This document shows positions 14,362-17,373 of a stretch of DNA of 17,373 bases, piece by piece. Source of the stretch: Phyllobacteriaceae bacterium (GTDB taxonomy: Bacteria; Pseudomonadota; Alphaproteobacteria; Rhizobiales; Ancalomicrobiaceae); contig JAAYVT010000193.1 in NCBI GenBank assembly GCA_012517025.1, forward strand, positions 1 to 17,373. Reading direction: 5' to 3'. Under the pieces are notes generated by a model, which was not told the origin of the DNA, ran no database searches, and worked only from the letters and a program-made list of their open reading frames with translations. Both the position numbers and the translations under genes were made by a program. Position 1 is the first letter of the stretch; each line of letters begins with the position of its first letter.

Positions 14362-15222
14362 TCAGAAGATCTTGACGTTGGTGAGCGACTTGGAGATCCA
14401 GCTCGACGAATCCTCGCTCGGCTCGTAGCCGCCCTTCTGCAGGAGGTCGTAGCTGTCCTTGTACCACTGGCTGTCGGGGAAGTTGTGCCCGAGCACCGCC
14501 GCCGCGGTCTTCGCCTCGTTGACCACGCCCATGGCGTAGTAACACTCGACCAGACGCGCCAGCGCCTCTTCGACGTGGCGGGTGGTCTGATACTGGCTCA
14601 CCACCACCTTGAAGCGGTTGATCGCCGCCAGATACTGATGCTTGCGCAGATAGAAGCGGCCGATGTCCATCTCTTTGCCGGCGAGCTGGTCGCGCACGCT
14701 GAGGACCTTCTTGCGTCCGTCCTCGGCATAGGGCGAGGTCGGATACTTCTCGATCAGCACGCCGTAGGCGGCGAGCGCGCTCGCCGTGCGCGCCTGATCG
14801 CGGCTGACGTCCGGGATCTGGGCGTAATAGCTCTCGGCGATCAGATACTGGGCATAGGCCGCGTCGGGGCTCGACGGATAGAGCGTGACGAAGCGCTGAC
14901 CGGACTGGATCGCGTCGGTGTAGGCGCCGCGCTGGAACTGCACGTAGGTCTGCATCAGCACGGCGTTCTTCGACAGCTGCGAATAGGGATGCAGCCGATC
15001 GACGTCGTCGAACTTCTTCACCGCGTCGGCGCGCTTGCCCGCCTCGAGCGCCACCAGGCCCTCGTTGTAGAGCTTGTCGGCCGGTTCGGTGTTGTCGGTG
15101 AGATCGTCCTTGTGGGCGCAGGCCGCCAGGAACAGCACGAGGGCGAGGGCCGTCCCCACCCGCCCGAACGAACCGAGACGCCGAGCCGCCGCGACGGGGT
15201 TCGTCGAAGTTCCCATGCCCAT
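14362..15222 (-). CDS. bamD: Outer-membrane assembly lipoprotein BamD (ComL)
   Basis: BamD is the essential lipoprotein of the BAM complex that inserts beta-barrel proteins into the outer membrane; it sits on the periplasmic face. The 286-residue form starting at ATG 15222 has a signal sequence (RRLGSFGRVGTALALVLFL) and a lipobox LAAC with the acylated Cys at C35. The mature protein is a chain of TPR-like helical pairs: ADKLYNEGLVALEAGKRADA, YPSSPDAAYAQYLIAESYY, YPTSPYAEDGRKKV, FYLRKHQYLAAINRFKVVV and EALARLVECYYAMGVVNEA. This fits the family, with a typical C-terminal tail (WISKSLTNVKIF). An ATG two codons later (15216) is equally possible; the frame extends to 15303 without family sequence. 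lpxC lies 180 bases upstream on the same strand and recN follows, as in many alphaproteobacteria. Confidence 0.95.
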   Translation of the reverse strand: MGMGTSTNPVAAARRLGSFGRVGTALALVLFLAACAHKDDLTDNTEPADKLYNEGLVALEAGKRADAVKKFDDVDRLHPYSQLSKNAVLMQTYVQFQRGAYTDAIQSGQRFVTLYPSSPDAAYAQYLIAESYYAQIPDVSRDQARTASALAAYGVLIEKYPTSPYAEDGRKKVLSVRDQLAGKEMDIGRFYLRKHQYLAAINRFKVVVSQYQTTRHVEEALARLVECYYAMGVVNEAKTAAAVLGHNFPDSQWYKDSYDLLQKGGYEPSEDSSSWISKSLTNVKIF

Positions 15223-15375
15223 CTGATCGCCATCCCCTGCTCGCGAGGCCACCGCCTCGCCTGTCCGATCCCGCGTCGGGCGATCCCCGACCCGTGGCCT
15301 CACGACCTTCTAACGCGTCGGTCGCCCGCCGTCATCTTCGTGGGAAGGCAATGGTTCGATTTTGTGGCGAAGCGA

Positions 15376-15393
15376 CGGCGCGACGTCGCGCCG
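15376..15393. repeat. 18-bp perfect palindrome after lpxC
   Basis: CGGCGCGACGTCGCGCCG lies 9 bases beyond the lpxC stop codon, in the lpxC-bamD gap. As minus-strand RNA it would form a strong hairpin that could protect or end the lpxC message, but no U-run follows, only GTCGCTTCGCCACAAAATC. Confidence 0.55.
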
Positions 15394-15402
15394 CGCGTCG
15401 CC

Positions 15403-16365
15403 TCAGGCCACTTCGGCGCGGAATGCCGGCGCCACCATCGCGGTGCCGAGCTCGGCCGCCGGGGTCGCCGGACGGCTCGCAGCCTCGACCAGCGCCCAGG
15501 CGGTCGGATCGGCGAAGAGCGCCTTGAGGGTCAGGAAGTTGAGCTTGTGACCGCCCTTGTAGGAGCGATAGAGCCCCTGGAACGGCGCCCCCGACAGGGC
15601 CAGATCGCCGATCGCGTCGAGCAGCTTGTGCCGCACGAACTCGTCGACCCAGCGCAGGCCCTCGGGGTTGAGGATGCGGTCGTCCTTGATCGCCACCGAA
15701 TTCTCGAGGCTGGAGCCGCGGCACAGGCCCATCGGCAACAGCTTCTCGAGATCCGAGACGAAACCGAAGGTGCGGGCACGCGAGATCTGCCGGCGGAACA
15801 CGTCCGGGGTCAGGTCGACGCCGATCGACTGACGGCCGATCACCGGATTGGCGAAGTCGATGGTGACCTCGTAGCGGGAACCCTCGTAGGGCCGCAGCTC
15901 CGCCCAGGCCGAGCCGTTCTCGACCCGGATCGGCTTCAGGATCTTGATCATCCGCCGCCGCGCCGCCTGCCGCACCAGGCCGACCTGATCGATCGCCTCG
16001 ACGAAGGCTTCCGACGAGCCGTCCATCACCGGCACTTCGCCGCCGTCGACTTCCACCACCACGTTGTCGATGCCGAGGCCGCGCAGCGCCGCCATCAGAT
16101 GCTCGATCGTCGCCACCGAGGCGCCGCGCGGATCGCCGACCATGGTGCACAGATCGGTCGCCCCGACGTTCTTCCATTCCGCCGAGATCTCGGCGTCCCG
16201 CCCGTCCGAAAGGCCGGTGCGCAGGAAGGTGATGCCGCTGTCGGGATCGGCGGGATGCAGAGCGAGGGTAACGCGTTCGCCACTGTGGACCCCGATCCCG
16301 TCGACCCGTACGGTGTCGCCGATCGTGGTCTGAAAGTTCGTCGCGTTGCGGGCCATCGAGTCCAT
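15403..16365 (-). CDS. lpxC: UDP-3-O-acyl-N-acetylglucosamine deacetylase LpxC
   Basis: LpxC is the zinc hydrolase for the committed step of lipid A synthesis, removing the N-acetyl group from UDP-3-O-acyl-GlcNAc in the cytoplasm. The 320-residue length and two-domain repeat are normal. Zinc and catalytic residues are intact: E88-H89 in ATIEHLMAALRGLGIDN, H246 and D250 in VRHKLLDAIGDLAL, and H273 in GGHKLNFLTLKAL. The LPMGLCRGSSLENSVAIKDD segment is also canonical. ATG 16365 (MDSMARN) is used; ATG 16356 is an alternative with GGATGG just upstream. A leader of nearly 300 bases separates it from ftsZ, with a terminator, a CtrA-type box and a palindrome, so lpxC probably has its own cell-cycle-linked promoter. 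bamD follows after 180 bases. Confidence 0.96.
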   Translation of the reverse strand: MDSMARNATNFQTTIGDTVRVDGIGVHSGERVTLALHPADPDSGITFLRTGLSDGRDAEISAEWKNVGATDLCTMVGDPRGASVATIEHLMAALRGLGIDNVVVEVDGGEVPVMDGSSEAFVEAIDQVGLVRQAARRRMIKILKPIRVENGSAWAELRPYEGSRYEVTIDFANPVIGRQSIGVDLTPDVFRRQISRARTFGFVSDLEKLLPMGLCRGSSLENSVAIKDDRILNPEGLRWVDEFVRHKLLDAIGDLALSGAPFQGLYRSYKGGHKLNFLTLKALFADPTAWALVEAASRPATPAAELGTAMVAPAFRAEVA

Positions 16366-16545
16366 CCGTCTTGTGCCGCGCCGTCTCGGTCGGGCGAGGC
16401 CGTGTCCGTCCGGGGCCGAGACCGCGGCGATCGCCCCGGTACTCCGAAAGTGGGAGACTCTCTCGCCTCCGACCCCTCTCGATCGCAAACTACGCTCGCT
16501 GCAGGACGAAGCGAAATCACGCTTCATTACATTTTGTTACCATCT

Positions 16546-16557
16546 TTCGAATTCGAA
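16546..16557. repeat. 12-bp palindrome TTCGAATTCGAA, copy 2 of 2
   Basis: Identical to the palindrome at 2749-2760. It lies 181 bases upstream of the lpxC start and 6 bases from the CtrA-type site, within the likely promoter region. Confidence 0.55.
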
Positions 16558-16563
16558 AAACTG

Positions 16564-16578
16564 TTAATAATCAATTAA
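16564..16578 (-). promoter_or_regulatory. CtrA-type binding site upstream of lpxC
   Basis: TTAA-TAATCAA-TTAA matches the full TTAA-N7-TTAA consensus of the alphaproteobacterial cell-cycle regulator CtrA exactly. It lies in the AT-rich part of the ftsZ-lpxC gap, about 200 bases before the lpxC start. A GANTC site (GATTC, 16588-16592), the target of the CcrM methylase, is 10 bases away. Regulation of lpxC by CtrA is inference from these sites. Confidence 0.55.
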
Positions 16579-16596
16579 TTATGGAGTGATTCTGAC

Positions 16597-16638
16597 AAAA
16601 CGGAACGGGGTCCGCCACATCCGTGACGGACCCCGTTC
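16597..16638 (-). terminator. ftsZ: Rho-independent terminator of ftsZ
   Basis: GAACGGGGTCCG (16603-16614) and CGGACCCCGTTC (16627-16638) form a perfect 12-bp stem around a 12-base loop that can itself pair CAC with GTG. On the minus strand the stem is followed by CGTTTTGTC. It begins 24 bases after the ftsZ stop and separates ftsZ from lpxC transcription. Confidence 0.85.
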
Positions 16639-16661
16639 GTCGTCTTTGAGCGCGACTGCGG

Positions 16662-17373
16662 TCAGTTCGACTGACGCCGCAGGAATGCCGGGATCTCGAG
16701 GTTGTCCTCGTCGGCGACCCGCGACACCGCCGCCGGGCGGCCGTGCGGATCGAGCTGACCGGCGGCCGCGCGATGCATCGGCTCGGCCTGACGCGGCGCC
16801 ACCGGGCGCTTGGCGAACTCGTCGTGACCGGCCGGACGATAGGCACCCTCACGGGCGGGAGCGGGCTCGCGGAAGCTCGGCTCGCGCGCCATCGGCGCCT
16901 CGTCGGCCTCGTCGCGACGGCCGCCGAGGCCGTGGGCGAGACGCTTCAGCAAGCTGCGGGCACGGCTCTCGTCGACGTGCTCCTCGGCCTGCGCCATCTG
17001 GCGCTGAGCGATCGGCGGGAATTCGTCGATGCGCGGCACGCGGGTCTGGGCGACCGGACGTTCGGCGGTCGGCGGCACGTAGGGGGTGCGGTCGATCTGC
17101 GGCTCGCGCGGCGCCATCGGCTGCTCGATTTCCTGGATCGGGTCCTTGTGCACGTACTTCGGCTGGGCCGGCTCGTAGCGCTGGATGGTGACGGCCGGAT
17201 CGGCCACCGTCTGGGTGATCGGCGCGGGGGCCTCGACCACCGGACGCGGCGCCGGCTTGGCCTCGATCTCGAGCTCGAGCCGGGCGGCGAGCGTGTCGCG
17301 CACCAGATCCTCGGAGCGCGCCGGCGCCGGGGCGACCGGAGCGGGATGCTGGATCGCGGCGGCGGGGATCGGC
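16662..17373 (-). CDS. ftsZ: Cell division protein FtsZ, C-terminal linker and tail (5' part outside window)
   Basis: FtsZ is the tubulin-like GTPase that forms the cytokinetic ring. Only the last 236 residues are in the window, and they contain none of the GTPase domain. What is visible is the long disordered linker typical of Rhizobiales. It is rich in Pro, Ala, Glu and Arg (for example PAPRPVVEAPAPITQ and PYVPPTAERPVAQTRVP), with a short charged helical segment RARSLLKRLAHGLGGRRDEA. It ends in the conserved C-terminal peptide EDNLEIPAFLRRQSN, the docking site for FtsA and other partners. That peptide and the neighbouring lpxC make the identification firm. The stop codon is at 16662-16664 and a strong terminator follows. 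Confidence 0.94.
   Translation of the reverse strand, partial: PIPAAAIQHPAPVAPAPARSEDLVRDTLAARLELEIEAKPAPRPVVEAPAPITQTVADPAVTIQRYEPAQPKYVHKDPIQEIEQPMAPREPQIDRTPYVPPTAERPVAQTRVPRIDEFPPIAQRQMAQAEEHVDESRARSLLKRLAHGLGGRRDEADEAPMAREPSFREPAPAREGAYRPAGHDEFAKRPVAPRQAEPMHRAAAGQLDPHGRPAAVSRVADEDNLEIPAFLRRQSN

Noticed and set aside
12405..14375. A 656-codon plus-strand open frame opposite recN.
   Set aside because: It is antisense to recN, with low-complexity Arg-rich translation and no domain; it is a composition artefact.
1..17373. A mobile element, phage island, CRISPR array, toxin-antitoxin or defence system.
   Set aside because: I saw no transposase, integrase, regularly spaced direct repeats or defence-type domains; the genes are housekeeping in type and syntenic with other Rhizobiales.

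Overview
The window is a chromosomal segment of a high-GC alphaproteobacterium, most likely a member of Rhizobiales (Hyphomicrobiales). The evidence is the gene order ftsZ-lpxC-bamD-recN-ligA, read leftward from 17373 to 10367. This is the usual tail of the alphaproteobacterial division and cell-wall cluster. Further support comes from the long Pro-rich FtsZ linker ending in a conserved tail peptide, the rhizobial-type zinc finger of LigA, and a full CtrA-type site (TTAA-N7-TTAA) upstream of lpxC. I cannot name the genus from sequence alone.

Left part (1-6835, all + strand). It opens with the 3' end of a DJ-1/PfpI-family gene. A 321-base gap follows, carrying two strong minus-strand terminators with no minus-strand gene in front of them, so a small RNA is likely there. 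Next is a tandem pair of L11-methyltransferase-like genes: copy 2 is the canonical PrmA and copy 1 is diverged. A 416-base, AT-rich, palindrome-packed intergenic region precedes a host-attachment-family protein. Then come a periplasmic class A acid phosphatase, an aminopeptidase P of the large three-domain type and a glutathione S-transferase.

Middle part (6837-10187). A hotdog acyl-CoA thioesterase and an unrecognised exported 212-residue protein lie on the minus strand. Phosphoglucomutase (pgm) is on the plus strand and converges on a 58-residue minus-strand gene. The only good plus-strand terminator after pgm lies beyond that small gene, so pgm read-through would be antisense to it.

Right part (10367-17373, all minus strand). 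ftsZ (C-terminal 236 residues only), lpxC (lipid A synthesis), bamD (outer-membrane protein assembly), recN (double-strand-break repair) and ligA (NAD-dependent DNA ligase) couple division, envelope growth and DNA maintenance. The ftsZ-lpxC gap holds the ftsZ terminator, the CtrA-type site, a GANTC (CcrM) site and a 12-bp palindrome. That palindrome also occurs, base for base, in the AT-rich region at 2749.

I saw no transposase, integrase, phage gene, CRISPR array, tRNA or rRNA. The genes are mostly housekeeping. The less ordinary material is the diverged PrmA paralog and the unexplained structure in the intergenic regions.
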